DNA of 64,000 bases, taken from Petrimonas sp. (GTDB lineage Bacteria; Bacteroidota; Bacteroidia; Bacteroidales; Dysgonomonadaceae). The stretch is from assembly GCA_012839475.1 (NCBI GenBank), contig DUNG01000005.1:62001-126000 (forward strand), given 5' to 3'. This document shows positions 17,977 to 25,692 of this stretch, one piece after another. The position numbers and the translations under genes are program-made. How positions within the stretch are numbered: position 1 is the first letter of the stretch; each line of letters begins with the position of its first letter. Below the pieces are notes generated by a model. The model worked only from the letters and a program-made list of their open reading frames with translations, was not told where the DNA came from and made no database searches.

Positions 17977-17984
17977 TATATTTG
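17977..17984 (+). promoter_or_regulatory. Candidate -7 box for the peroxiredoxin gene
   Basis: TATATTTG matches the TAnnTTTG consensus. A T-rich stretch (17953-17959) lies at about the -33 distance but is not a clean TTTG. It predicts a leader of about 200 bases that contains the degenerate repeats at 18040-18116. The rest of the 17872-18189 gap has only a short GGGG-rich repeat (TAACGGGG twice). Confidence 0.45.
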
Positions 17985-18039
17985 CATTGTCAATGATGAG
18001 GAAGGATGTCATCAAGCGAGGAGCCGTTAAGCATGGATT

Positions 18040-18116
18040 GTTTCAAGAAAGGACTTCATCATGAAAGTCGTCCATCGAGAAAGAATCGTTTCAAGAAAGA
18101 GGCTCATCATTGAAAG
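18040..18116 (+). repeat. Two degenerate 28-bp direct repeats in the peroxiredoxin leader
   Basis: GTTTCAAGAAAGGACTTCATC (18040) and GTTTCAAGAAAGAGGCTCATC (18088) start two units of 28 and 29 bases that both end CAT(T)GAAAG. The period is 48 bases, and GCCGTTAA also appears twice (18022, 18121). They lie in the untranslated leader, 70-150 bases before the start codon. Role unknown. Confidence 0.5.
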
Positions 18117-18189
18117 GGGGCCGTTAAAAGGAGCCAATGGTAAAAGAAACAAAGTAAAATAATCATTTAACATTAAAACAATAACAGCA

Positions 18190-18930
18190 ATGAACAAGGA
18201 TTTAGACAACAAGCAAGGCAACGTAGATTGCACAGAGAAGGTATTCAACATGCCCCGTATTGGAGAGAAAGCCCCGGCTTTCCGCGCCGTGACCACGCAG
18301 GGCGAGATCAATTTCCCGGAGGATTACAGCGGTAAGTGGAAAATTCTGTTTAGCCACCCGGCCGACTTTACCCCCGTTTGTACCACGGAGTTCATGACGT
18401 TTGCCACCCGTCAGAAGGAGTTCGAGGCGCTTAACTGCCAGCTCATTGGTCTTTCGGTCGACGGGCTATTCAGCCATATCGCCTGGTTGCGTAACATTCA
18501 GACCCTGGAGTATAAGGGGATGAAAGACGTGGAGGTGACTTTTCCGCTTATCGAGGATATCAAGATGGAAGTGGCCAACAAGTACGGTATGATCCAGCCG
18601 GGAGAGAGCGATACCAAGGCCGTGCGCGCGGTCTTCTTCATTGATCCCGAGAATATTATCCGTACCATCATCTACTACCCCGGGTCCATGGGCCGTAACT
18701 TCGATGAGCTGTTGCGCGTGCTGAAAGGACTCCAGGTGTCCGACGAGTTTGGTGTTGCCCTACCTGCCGACTGGGAGCCGGGTGACGACGTGATCGTGCC
18801 TCCAGCCGGTACTTGTGGCGTGGCTAAGAAGCGCATGAAGAGCGATGACAAGGATATGCATTGCCACGACTGGTACCTCTGCACCAAGAAGCTCTCAAAG
18901 GAGAAGGTCGACAAGGCGTTGTACAAGTAA
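18190..18930 (+). CDS. Peroxiredoxin, Prx6/archaeal-type
   Basis: 246 residues, no signal peptide, cytosolic thiol peroxidase reducing H2O2 and alkyl peroxides. The peroxidatic site is FSHPADFTPVCTTEF (Cys64) with the conserved Thr/Pro context. The long C-terminal arm with FFIDPENIIRTIIYYPGSMGR places it in the Prx6 group rather than AhpC. Further cysteines occur near 209, 225 and 231 (PAGTCG, MHCHDWYLC), like archaeal-type enzymes that use C-terminal cysteines for resolution. ATG 18190 follows AATAACAGCA; the residues before MPRIGEKAP are an extra 20 compared with many homologues, so a start at 18250 is possible. It stands alone, with a shared terminator region after it. Oxidative-stress induction is likely but not seen directly. 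Confidence 0.93.
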   Translation: MNKDLDNKQGNVDCTEKVFNMPRIGEKAPAFRAVTTQGEINFPEDYSGKWKILFSHPADFTPVCTTEFMTFATRQKEFEALNCQLIGLSVDGLFSHIAWLRNIQTLEYKGMKDVEVTFPLIEDIKMEVANKYGMIQPGESDTKAVRAVFFIDPENIIRTIIYYPGSMGRNFDELLRVLKGLQVSDEFGVALPADWEPGDDVIVPPAGTCGVAKKRMKSDDKDMHCHDWYLCTKKLSKEKVDKALYK

Positions 18931-18998
18931 CTGGCCTGGTTAACCAGTTTAAACGCGTAGCCGTAGCCCATTCATTGGACTTATCCATTGCGGAGAAA

Positions 18999-19090
18999 TA
19001 GCTAAGCGTAAAAAGAGCCCGCCCCATGATGCATGATGGGAGTGGGCTCTTTCGATTTTACCGGGTCATCCCCTAGTGGGATGGGGTAAT
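18999..19090. repeat. Dispersed double-hairpin repeat, copy 2 (bidirectional terminator)
   Basis: First hairpin: AAAGAGCCC (19012-19020) with GGGCTCTTT (19044-19052) and inner CCCAT/ATGGG pairing. Second hairpin: CATCCC with GGGATG (19067-19083). Shared with copy 1: TAAGCGTAAAA, GAGCCCG, GGGCTC.TT, ACCGGGTCA. It lies between the convergent peroxiredoxin and LRR lipoprotein genes, so it can terminate both. Confidence 0.65.
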
Positions 19091-19169
19091 GGCCCGTGGA
19101 ATTGCCTATCGTGTAGACACTTTGCTTGTCGGCCTATCGGGGTTGGTACTGGCTTCTTTGTCCCAGGTG

Positions 19170-20033
19170 TTATTTACGCCCTTTGTACACGGGACAATTG
19201 CCCGCGTACCCGACGCAATTATAGACCAGTTGCCACCCTTTATTCTTCGCCGCGGTAACCTGACCTTCAGTAGCAAAATTTTCCTCCTTAGCACTATCGC
19301 CTACAAATGCACAATACCTAAAATCTTCGCCTGATGAATTGTATTTTCCGAGGCTCTCGAGAAATTTATTGAAGTTCTCCCCATTGATACGGTTATGGTG
19401 ACAATAGATATAGAGGGGTATTCCGCCATTCAGCGACAGTTTCTCTATTTGGTTATCGTTGCAATGAATAGCCACGCCACCCGTGTATTTGGTTTCCACG
19501 AATATTGATAACGATTTCAGCTTGTTATTTGAACAGTCGATCCTAATAAACTTCTGTTTTGCCAACTGCAAGTTTTCTATCTGATTATTTTTACAGTCCA
19601 AAACATTCAACTTTGGTATCTTGGTCACATTTAGCTCTGTAAGTTGGTTACCACTGCAATCTAACCTTGACAGCGACTGGTTATTTATTTCCAACTTGGT
19701 AATCTGGTTATCGGGGCAGTTAAAATCGTCTATTTTGCCATAAACAGCCACCGTGCCCTCTACCTCATAGGTATCTAATCCGTTGAAATCTTCGCCTTTA
19801 TCTTTCTTACCGTTGCCGTTTAAATCGATCCAGCTGCCCGCTTCCACTCCAACCGCTACAAGTTCGACATTCACAAGACTTTCCGTTGTGATTTTAATAT
19901 AGTTCTCCTTACCTGCACTCTCCTCTTCGGTACCAAAATATTCGCTTGGATCGCACGATGCGAAACCCAGCATGACCATACCCAACAACAAGGGTAAAAT
20001 TTTGCTTTTTATATATCCATTTGTTATGCTCAT
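19170..20033 (-). CDS. Leucine-rich-repeat surface lipoprotein
   Basis: 287 residues with lipobox MLGFASC (Cys27) followed by DPSEYFGTEEE, an acidic tract typical of surface-exposed lipoproteins. After a beta segment with a calcium-loop-like DLNGNGKKDKGEDFNG (about 70-85) there are roughly six short LRR units of the Bacteroidetes type, for example LDCSGNQLTELNVTKIPKL, LDCKNNQIENL and IDCSNNKLKSL. The C-terminal part (about 225-287) is cysteine containing and unassigned. LRR lipoproteins of this type bind proteins or glycans outside the cell. It is the last gene of the four-lipoprotein operon, 34 bases after paralogue B and just before the double-hairpin repeat. Specific ligand unknown. Confidence 0.82.
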   Translation of the reverse strand: MSITNGYIKSKILPLLLGMVMLGFASCDPSEYFGTEEESAGKENYIKITTESLVNVELVAVGVEAGSWIDLNGNGKKDKGEDFNGLDTYEVEGTVAVYGKIDDFNCPDNQITKLEINNQSLSRLDCSGNQLTELNVTKIPKLNVLDCKNNQIENLQLAKQKFIRIDCSNNKLKSLSIFVETKYTGGVAIHCNDNQIEKLSLNGGIPLYIYCHHNRINGENFNKFLESLGKYNSSGEDFRYCAFVGDSAKEENFATEGQVTAAKNKGWQLVYNCVGYAGNCPVYKGRK

Positions 20034-20067
20034 AAGTTTATCTAAACTTTATTATTCCATTTGAGTA

Positions 20068-21384
20068 CTACACTCCAAATGTATAGGTAACAATCTGTTT
20101 CTTGCCGTTGCTGCTTGTAATGGTAACCTTATCAAAAACGCCTTTTTTGGCACCGGGGATATAAAAGATAGCTTTACCTTTGTTATCGCTTTTCTTAGTC
20201 TCCTGCTTAGAGTATCCATCTGTTCCAACAATGCTAAAATGAATATCACACCCTTCCGCTGGAGGCATTAATGTGGCTGTTACAGTTACCGACACGTTGA
20301 CACCCGGGTTTTGGGGATAGTGTGTAGCGTTGATGTACCACACGTTATCACAACTTCTAACTTCTAGCTCCTTATCCTGATAACAATATTCTGCTTTTGC
20401 TCCTTTTTTGAGCTCACTCGGTTTCACCGGGTTTATCGTCAACTCCCTCTCCATGCCATCCTCGGGTATTGAGAAGTTGTCAATTGCCACAGGTGAATAT
20501 CCATCTACATGAAAATAGACTGTTGCTCCCTCAGGAATAAGATTCAGCGGTAGGGGTTCTCCATGCTTTATTTTACCGGTAGCCATCCAGAGAGAGGGCT
20601 CGGAATCTCCACTTTTGGTGCTCTTTTTGGTAAATAATTTATAACTTATCCAAGTGACTCCTGCTCCTACAGCAAGAGGAACGGCAACTATCGACAGACC
20701 TGTTACGCCAGCGGCAGCCATACCCGCGCCAACTATTGTAGCTGCCCCTCCTCCATAAACAGAAGCGGTACCTAAAGTTACTGTTTTTGCAACGTGTTTA
20801 CGTAAATTTTCACCATGTTCTGTAAATTCATCTTCAACAGCTTTTACAGGGTCCCCTCCTTTTTTCACCTTTTCATCGTACTTTTTTACTGTCTCTTTAT
20901 ACATTTTATTCGACTCCTCAATGCTTTTGGCCGTTTGCATAACCTGCCCGAGTCCAAGCGAAGTGGGATTGTTTGAAACAGCATCGATGATTTCACATGT
21001 TATGTCCCCAACCGTACTTCTTGTTTTTGATGCAACATTGTTTTCATTATTATTAAACATGGAGAAAACTTGCCGGTTTTCTTCCTCATATTTGTACATT
21101 TCCTGGTAAGTATTACAAAATTTCTCACCTGCCTCGAAATAGTCCTCAAATACTTTTCTAACCTCTTCTATTGTCATGGTTTCAAAGTTACAATTGATAA
21201 AGGCATCCCGTTTGATTACAAAATCTGCAAGAGTACTCGATACCTCCTGTATATTTTTACCATGCTCTTTTGCCACCTTTTCCACGTCTTTCTCACCCTC
21301 AAACCACTCTTCACAAGAGGTGAAGTTGAAGCCAACAAGTGCTATCGTAGCACAAATAACAACTGTTTTAATTATTTTTTTCAT
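20068..21384 (-). CDS. Glycine-zipper/Ig-like surface lipoprotein, paralogue B; function unknown
   Basis: 438 residues, same layout as paralogue A at 12.3-13.6 kb: lipobox GFNFTSC (Cys24) then EEWFEG; helical region with TIEEVRKVFEDYFEAGEKF; a glycine-rich hydrophobic hairpin (about 203-247); the PSLWMATGKIKHGEPL segment; and an Ig-like domain ending KKQIVTYTFGV. The first 170 and last 175 residues align closely with A, while the stretch around the hairpin (about 175-260) is clearly more diverged. It is the third gene of the operon, 56 bases after the propeller-like lipoprotein. A recent duplication is evident. The hairpin suggests membrane insertion or multimer formation, but no known family could be named. 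Confidence 0.75.
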   Translation of the reverse strand: MKKIIKTVVICATIALVGFNFTSCEEWFEGEKDVEKVAKEHGKNIQEVSSTLADFVIKRDAFINCNFETMTIEEVRKVFEDYFEAGEKFCNTYQEMYKYEEENRQVFSMFNNNENNVASKTRSTVGDITCEIIDAVSNNPTSLGLGQVMQTAKSIEESNKMYKETVKKYDEKVKKGGDPVKAVEDEFTEHGENLRKHVAKTVTLGTASVYGGGAATIVGAGMAAAGVTGLSIVAVPLAVGAGVTWISYKLFTKKSTKSGDSEPSLWMATGKIKHGEPLPLNLIPEGATVYFHVDGYSPVAIDNFSIPEDGMERELTINPVKPSELKKGAKAEYCYQDKELEVRSCDNVWYINATHYPQNPGVNVSVTVTATLMPPAEGCDIHFSIVGTDGYSKQETKKSDNKGKAIFYIPGAKKGVFDKVTITSSNGKKQIVTYTFGV

Positions 21385-21440
21385 GTTCTTAGTTATGTGA
21401 ATTCTACCATATATTTAAAATTAGCCTTAAAACATACCTC

Positions 21441-22724
21441 TTACCATATCTGCATTAGGTTGCCCACATTGCTTGGAAGTGTAAACAGAGTATCTACAGG
21501 AGCTTCGGCATCGATACTTTGCAACTCTACATAATAATTCTTCTCTTTGGTGGTGATAAGAGCATAAACTTTTGTTCTCGATTTATTCAATTGCAAGCTG
21601 TTTTGATGCCAATATGGAAGATTTTTAAATTCAACAACTTCCACCTTATTACCATTATCTTTGTAATAAAAGTTATTATTACCTGTGCCACCCTGTAAAT
21701 TACCGTCATTACCAATTCTCATATGGTTTTTAATAGCTAAACTGGTCATTCCACCATATTCCTTTGACAGGCTTGTTACTTTCCTGGTCTTGAGATTGTA
21801 CTTAAAGTTATAACTGAAGCCATAGCCAAAATTACAGAAGTAAAGAGTTTCATTATCATTCAATATAGATATAAATGACGGCGTTCCTTCGCTGTCACCT
21901 ACTATCAGATCGAACTTGTCTGTTGGAATATCATAACGGAATAGTTTTGTACTTCCACCTTGCCAACCACCAAAGCCAGAAAAAGCAAGATGGTATCTGA
22001 TAGACCCGATAATTGTTTTGCTATCCGGAGTTATACAGTTAATCGATAAATACCATCCATGTGGCTTGTCCACACCATACGGATCTTTATAGGTAGGTTG
22101 GTATCCTACAGCATTCAAAAGCCCTTGCAAGTTTATCTCCGCACTCTTTTTTGAAGCTACATCATACATGATTAACCCATCTTGTGCATTATTATCTTCA
22201 GGCCCCCCCTCGCTATTGGCAAAACAACGACTAAATTCATAAAAGACCTTCTTGCCATCAGGCGAAACATAGAAATCTTTCATATTAACAAAAAGCTTTT
22301 CCGATTTACTACCTTTAATATGTGGCAAGTATGTCCATTCAAGTGTCTCAAGGTCGATAACATAAGGAACAGGTCCACCGGTAAAACTTCCTGCTTTATG
22401 ATAGTCTCTACATACAGACTCTTTCTTTGAAACTACCAAGAAATGGCTACCTAATTGTCCGGAAAGTGTAGGATGGTTGTTGTACCCGAATGTTATCCCA
22501 TTGATCTTTTCAATAACAGGCTCATCGCCTTTTTTCCAGCTAATAAAGCAAGGATAATCATTGTCAATTGTACCTATAAAGGTCATAACCGTTGATTTAC
22601 CCGGTTTATCTGGGTTATCGGGATCATTCGGATCATCCGGAAACAGCTCGTCACACGCAACAAATAGCACCATACTCATCATGAGTGCTATAAATAGTTG
22701 TAAAAATTTATTTAACTGTTTCAT
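21441..22724 (-). CDS. Lipoprotein with predicted beta-propeller, function unknown
   Basis: 427 residues with lipobox VLFVAC (Cys24), then a Pro/Asp-rich spacer (DELFPDDPNDPDNPDKPGK) that may hold the domain away from the membrane. The remainder is beta-strand rich with repeated blade-like segments: VNMKDFYVSPDGKKVFYEF, INCITPDSKTIIGSIRY, ISILNDNETLYFCNFG and LQLNKSRTKVYALITTK. This pattern (SPDGKKVFY) is typical of TolB/WD40-like propellers. No catalytic motif is seen. It is the second gene of the four-lipoprotein operon, 118 bases after the 647-residue gene and 56 bases before paralogue B. A scaffold or binding role in a surface complex is a reasonable inference. Confidence 0.7.
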   Translation of the reverse strand: MKQLNKFLQLFIALMMSMVLFVACDELFPDDPNDPDNPDKPGKSTVMTFIGTIDNDYPCFISWKKGDEPVIEKINGITFGYNNHPTLSGQLGSHFLVVSKKESVCRDYHKAGSFTGGPVPYVIDLETLEWTYLPHIKGSKSEKLFVNMKDFYVSPDGKKVFYEFSRCFANSEGGPEDNNAQDGLIMYDVASKKSAEINLQGLLNAVGYQPTYKDPYGVDKPHGWYLSINCITPDSKTIIGSIRYHLAFSGFGGWQGGSTKLFRYDIPTDKFDLIVGDSEGTPSFISILNDNETLYFCNFGYGFSYNFKYNLKTRKVTSLSKEYGGMTSLAIKNHMRIGNDGNLQGGTGNNNFYYKDNGNKVEVVEFKNLPYWHQNSLQLNKSRTKVYALITTKEKNYYVELQSIDAEAPVDTLFTLPSNVGNLMQIW

Positions 22725-22842
22725 AACTTGTTCTTGTTTATTATTTTTTAGTTCAATATCTTTTTTTCAAGTACTTTTCACATCATTATTTTAATCATGT
22801 CATTTTCATGCTAAACTCCGCACCTATTTTCAGTCAATACAT

Positions 22843-24786
22843 TCACTTTTTCTCCACGTAGTAGAACATGATGATGGTGTTCTTTGCAAAAAGTTTTTTG
22901 GATGACATATTATTTTTAGTGCCGGTAGCCGATACAAGGTAAGGGCTTAAGTCAGAGCCTTTTATGTAAATGGCGCCTCCTTTTGTGTTATACACGTACG
23001 TGGCACTTTTCATCCATTTGGCCGGAGTGTTGACCTTTTCGGTGTATTTCGTTAGCAGGGAGATGGGAACATTCTCAAAAGCAACTGCTGATTTTTCATT
23101 AAACACGTAGACATCTGACTCATTGGCATAATGCCCCTCTTGGTGCGATGTATGGTTGAGGGTGAGTTTTGTTATCTTGGTAGGTTTTTCTGCTTTATCT
23201 ACCGTGAGTTCCATTTCAGTAACTTCATTGATATCGCTAATGTATGTCTTGCCGAGCGCGGAAACTGTTTTGGTAAAGGTAACATTGCCTTTCCCGGAGA
23301 ACTGTTTCTTGTCCGACGGGTTTTGCTTGAGCGCGAAAAAGTCGGTGGGTTCCGTGCAGGATGAGAACTCATCTAACCAAAGACCTCTTGAGCCCCTAAA
23401 ATTGATATGCCAGGAGTCGTGGTAAACATTCAAGTCTACTGTCTTTGCGGTAGCGGCATCCGGCACTGTGAAAAAATGGATATTTCCCAACAGGTAATAG
23501 GTTTTTCCGCCTTCCTGATCATCATCTTCATCTTCTTCAGGTTCCGCGGTATTCACCTCGGTGACGGTCACCTTCCCAGGCTTCACATCGATCTCCACCG
23601 TTTCGCGTCGTCCCTGCTCGTTGATGGCGGTGACCAACCATTTCCCAACGGCCAGCGCTTGGTCGATGCCCTCCTTGACCCATTTCTTCCCGGTCACGTA
23701 GATCGATGGCCCGTCATCGGATGGTGCGCTTTCCTTCTTCTGGGAGATGACGATTTTTGCCGGCTGCTCCTCGTTCTTATCCTTCACGACGATTTTTCCC
23801 TGCTCCTTCTTGTCAAACTCCTGCGTTGCTTCCTGCGACACCCTTTCTATATGTTCGGCCAGCTGCTCACACACGAAATCCGAAACCTCCACGGTGGTTT
23901 CACCGAAGAATTTTCCCTTCAGGTAGTTTTTCATGTCCTCCTTCGCCTTCGCCTTTTCATTGAAGTCCTTGGCGTTCGCGAGCCTGTCCACATTATCGGT
24001 GACCGTGACGATCTCCATGCCGATCTCTGCACCGGGTACCACCGTTGAAAAGGCATCGAGCGCTATCTGGGCACCACTAGCCGCTATTTCCCCGTAATCT
24101 TTTGTCAGGTCCTGCAGTGTCAATCCCTTTTCTTGGAGCGTGACGATCACGTCCTCATTGTCCGAGGCCAGCAGGTCTCCCATTAGCCGGTTCCCGTGTT
24201 CATCGTACGACCCGTCAAGCATCCTATCGTAAAACTCCTTCTCGCTGTACGGCTTGTTGCCCCAGCCGTAGGTGTCCCAACACTCTTTGGCGCTCTCGTA
24301 CATTTTGGTGCGGGTCTTTTTGTCCACGTTGGTGTAGACCACCATGTACCGTTGCCTGTTCCTCTTCTGAATGCCGGAGACTTTGCCGAAAAAGTTGGTT
24401 ATGGAACCGAACAGCCCTCTGGTCCTCGTGGGTGACATCAGCACTCCCGACTGCTCCAGTTGTTGTGCGGCCGCCTCGTACTGCTCCGCCTTCTCACTTA
24501 TGTCGGCCACGTAGCTGACCAACCGTCTGCACTCCTCTATGCTCAAGGTTCCCTCAAGTGGTCCTTTCGTGAACCCGTCGGAGGTGTAATTCAAGAACTC
24601 AAGCATCATGGCCTCCTTGAGGTACGCGAACTCGTAAAAGAGTTCCACGTCCGACTGAAAGCCCTCGTAGCCCGTGTCGGAATTACCTATATTTTTCTCT
24701 ATTCCATCGGGATCGCAGCCTTGCCATATCAGCAACGCCAGCATTATGGTAATGAGTATCCATGGTAATGATATCCTCTTTTTCAT
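22843..24786 (-). CDS. Large helical lipoprotein related in layout to paralogues A/B; function unknown
   Basis: 647 residues with lipobox LLIWQGC (Cys24) then DPDG. The N-terminal third is helical (ELFYEFAYLKEAMMLEFLN) and includes SIEECRRLVSYVADISEKAEQY, comparable to SIEEIRKVFEDYLEAGEIF of paralogue A. A less hydrophobic stretch (ASGAQIALDAFSTVVPGAEIG, about 237-257) takes the place of the hairpin. A segment PSIYVTGKKWVKEGIDQAL matches the PSVWIATGKIKQGEPL region of A. An acidic run (EPEEDEDDDQEGG, about 438) separates the C-terminal 200-residue beta domain. It is the first gene of the operon. A five-unit TTAC tract lies 71 bases upstream of its start. I infer distant homology to A and B. 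Confidence 0.7.
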   Translation of the reverse strand: MKKRISLPWILITIMLALLIWQGCDPDGIEKNIGNSDTGYEGFQSDVELFYEFAYLKEAMMLEFLNYTSDGFTKGPLEGTLSIEECRRLVSYVADISEKAEQYEAAAQQLEQSGVLMSPTRTRGLFGSITNFFGKVSGIQKRNRQRYMVVYTNVDKKTRTKMYESAKECWDTYGWGNKPYSEKEFYDRMLDGSYDEHGNRLMGDLLASDNEDVIVTLQEKGLTLQDLTKDYGEIAASGAQIALDAFSTVVPGAEIGMEIVTVTDNVDRLANAKDFNEKAKAKEDMKNYLKGKFFGETTVEVSDFVCEQLAEHIERVSQEATQEFDKKEQGKIVVKDKNEEQPAKIVISQKKESAPSDDGPSIYVTGKKWVKEGIDQALAVGKWLVTAINEQGRRETVEIDVKPGKVTVTEVNTAEPEEDEDDDQEGGKTYYLLGNIHFFTVPDAATAKTVDLNVYHDSWHINFRGSRGLWLDEFSSCTEPTDFFALKQNPSDKKQFSGKGNVTFTKTVSALGKTYISDINEVTEMELTVDKAEKPTKITKLTLNHTSHQEGHYANESDVYVFNEKSAVAFENVPISLLTKYTEKVNTPAKWMKSATYVYNTKGGAIYIKGSDLSPYLVSATGTKNNMSSKKLFAKNTIIMFYYVEKK

Positions 24787-24857
24787 AATAATATTTCTCC
24801 TTACTTCTGTTTTTTTGTTTATATAGTCTGTACTTAATTACTTGTTATCTCATTTAT

Positions 24858-24877
24858 TTACTTACTTACTTACTTAC
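24858..24877. repeat. Tetranucleotide repeat (TTAC)x5 upstream of the lipoprotein operon
   Basis: Five perfect TTAC units, preceded by TTTAT and followed by TTTAC, sit about 71-91 bases upstream of the first gene of the four-lipoprotein operon (start 24786). Short tandem tetramers in promoter regions can vary in length by slippage and alter promoter spacing. No -7 box could be identified in 24787-24960, so the promoter location is uncertain. Confidence 0.6.
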
Positions 24878-24987
24878 TTTACTAACCTTAACCTACCCAA
24901 ACTTTCAATTTTACACGTGTATTTATAAAATAACCCTCAAGGCGATGACTTTTGTGGAGCCCGTGCACACTTGAAGCTACCTGACAA

Positions 24988-25017
24988 GTGGCCTACGGGA
25001 TTGTACCGGTAGGCCAC
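24988..25017 (-). terminator. Hairpin after the beta-barrel gene, probable terminator
   Basis: GTGGCCTAC (24988-24996) pairs with GTAGGCCAC (25009-25017) across a 12-base loop, just past the 3' end of the minus-strand barrel gene. There is no strong T run on the minus strand after it (TTGTCAGG), so it may be a weak or factor-assisted terminator. Confidence 0.5.
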
Positions 25018-25069
25018 TCGCACAGGTTAAACTGCTCGCTTGCCGTTAGCCCGGCAACGGTGATTGCAA

Positions 25070-25636
25070 TCAGAATCGGTATCCCACGGCGAGGTAGGCT
25101 GACATGTTCTTCGCCTTGCTGTAGTCGCTTAAGTTCAGTAAGCCCATATCGACTCCAAAATCAATCAAGAACCTACCCATTTCGGTGCCCACGCCCAAGC
25201 CTATACCGGCATCAAAACGCTTTGAGTCTTCGTCGAAAGTGTTCACGCTTTCCCCGAATGCCTTGGTTTTACCAGCTACGCCGAATGCTGCGAAGGGACC
25301 ACCATGAATCACGATGCGCGTCCCGGGGGTGAAATCGATTTTAGCCGCGACGTGAAGGGGTACCTGAAGGTAGATGGCGCTGGAACTCATGTCTTTGCCC
25401 GCTTTGCATCCCTTGCTAATAGCGTACAGGCCAGTCTGGAACGCCACCCCTTGCGCGAATTCGTAATCGTACCCCAAGCCGACGATAAAGCCCACTTTCG
25501 GGTCAAGTTCGTCCGTGTCTTCGCCTATCAAGTTGGCTAAACTCAGCCCACCTTTCACGCTTAACTGCGCACTGGCCGTGAATACCACGAGCAATGCCGT
25601 GACTATGAATAACACCTTTTTCTTCATTTTTTTCAA
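25070..25636 (-). CDS. Outer-membrane beta-barrel (porin-family) protein
   Basis: 188 residues with a signal peptide (MKKMKKKVLFIVTALLVVFTASAQ) and a barrel of the OMP_b-brl_2 type: LSVKGGLSLANLIGED, VGFIVGLGYDYEFAQGVAFQTGLYAISKG and the C-terminal AYLAVGYRF ending in Phe as required for BAM recognition. Size suits an eight-stranded barrel. The start may also be the second ATG (MKKKVLF). It is the second gene of a minus-strand pair, 56 bases after the OmpA lipoprotein gene, and is followed by a hairpin. A structural or small-solute channel role is likely; nothing specific is seen. Family assignment is good, function open. Confidence 0.82.
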   Translation of the reverse strand: MKKMKKKVLFIVTALLVVFTASAQLSVKGGLSLANLIGEDTDELDPKVGFIVGLGYDYEFAQGVAFQTGLYAISKGCKAGKDMSSSAIYLQVPLHVAAKIDFTPGTRIVIHGGPFAAFGVAGKTKAFGESVNTFDEDSKRFDAGIGLGVGTEMGRFLIDFGVDMGLLNLSDYSKAKNMSAYLAVGYRF

Positions 25637-25692
25637 ATTAATGGTTTACAACTACTTATTATTGTTTATTTCGATACGACTTTTAATTTTCA

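Noticed and set aside
23407-24048. 213-codon plus-strand ORF inside the 647-residue lipoprotein gene
   Set aside because: Antisense shadow with no motif; the lipoprotein frame has a good signal and operon context.
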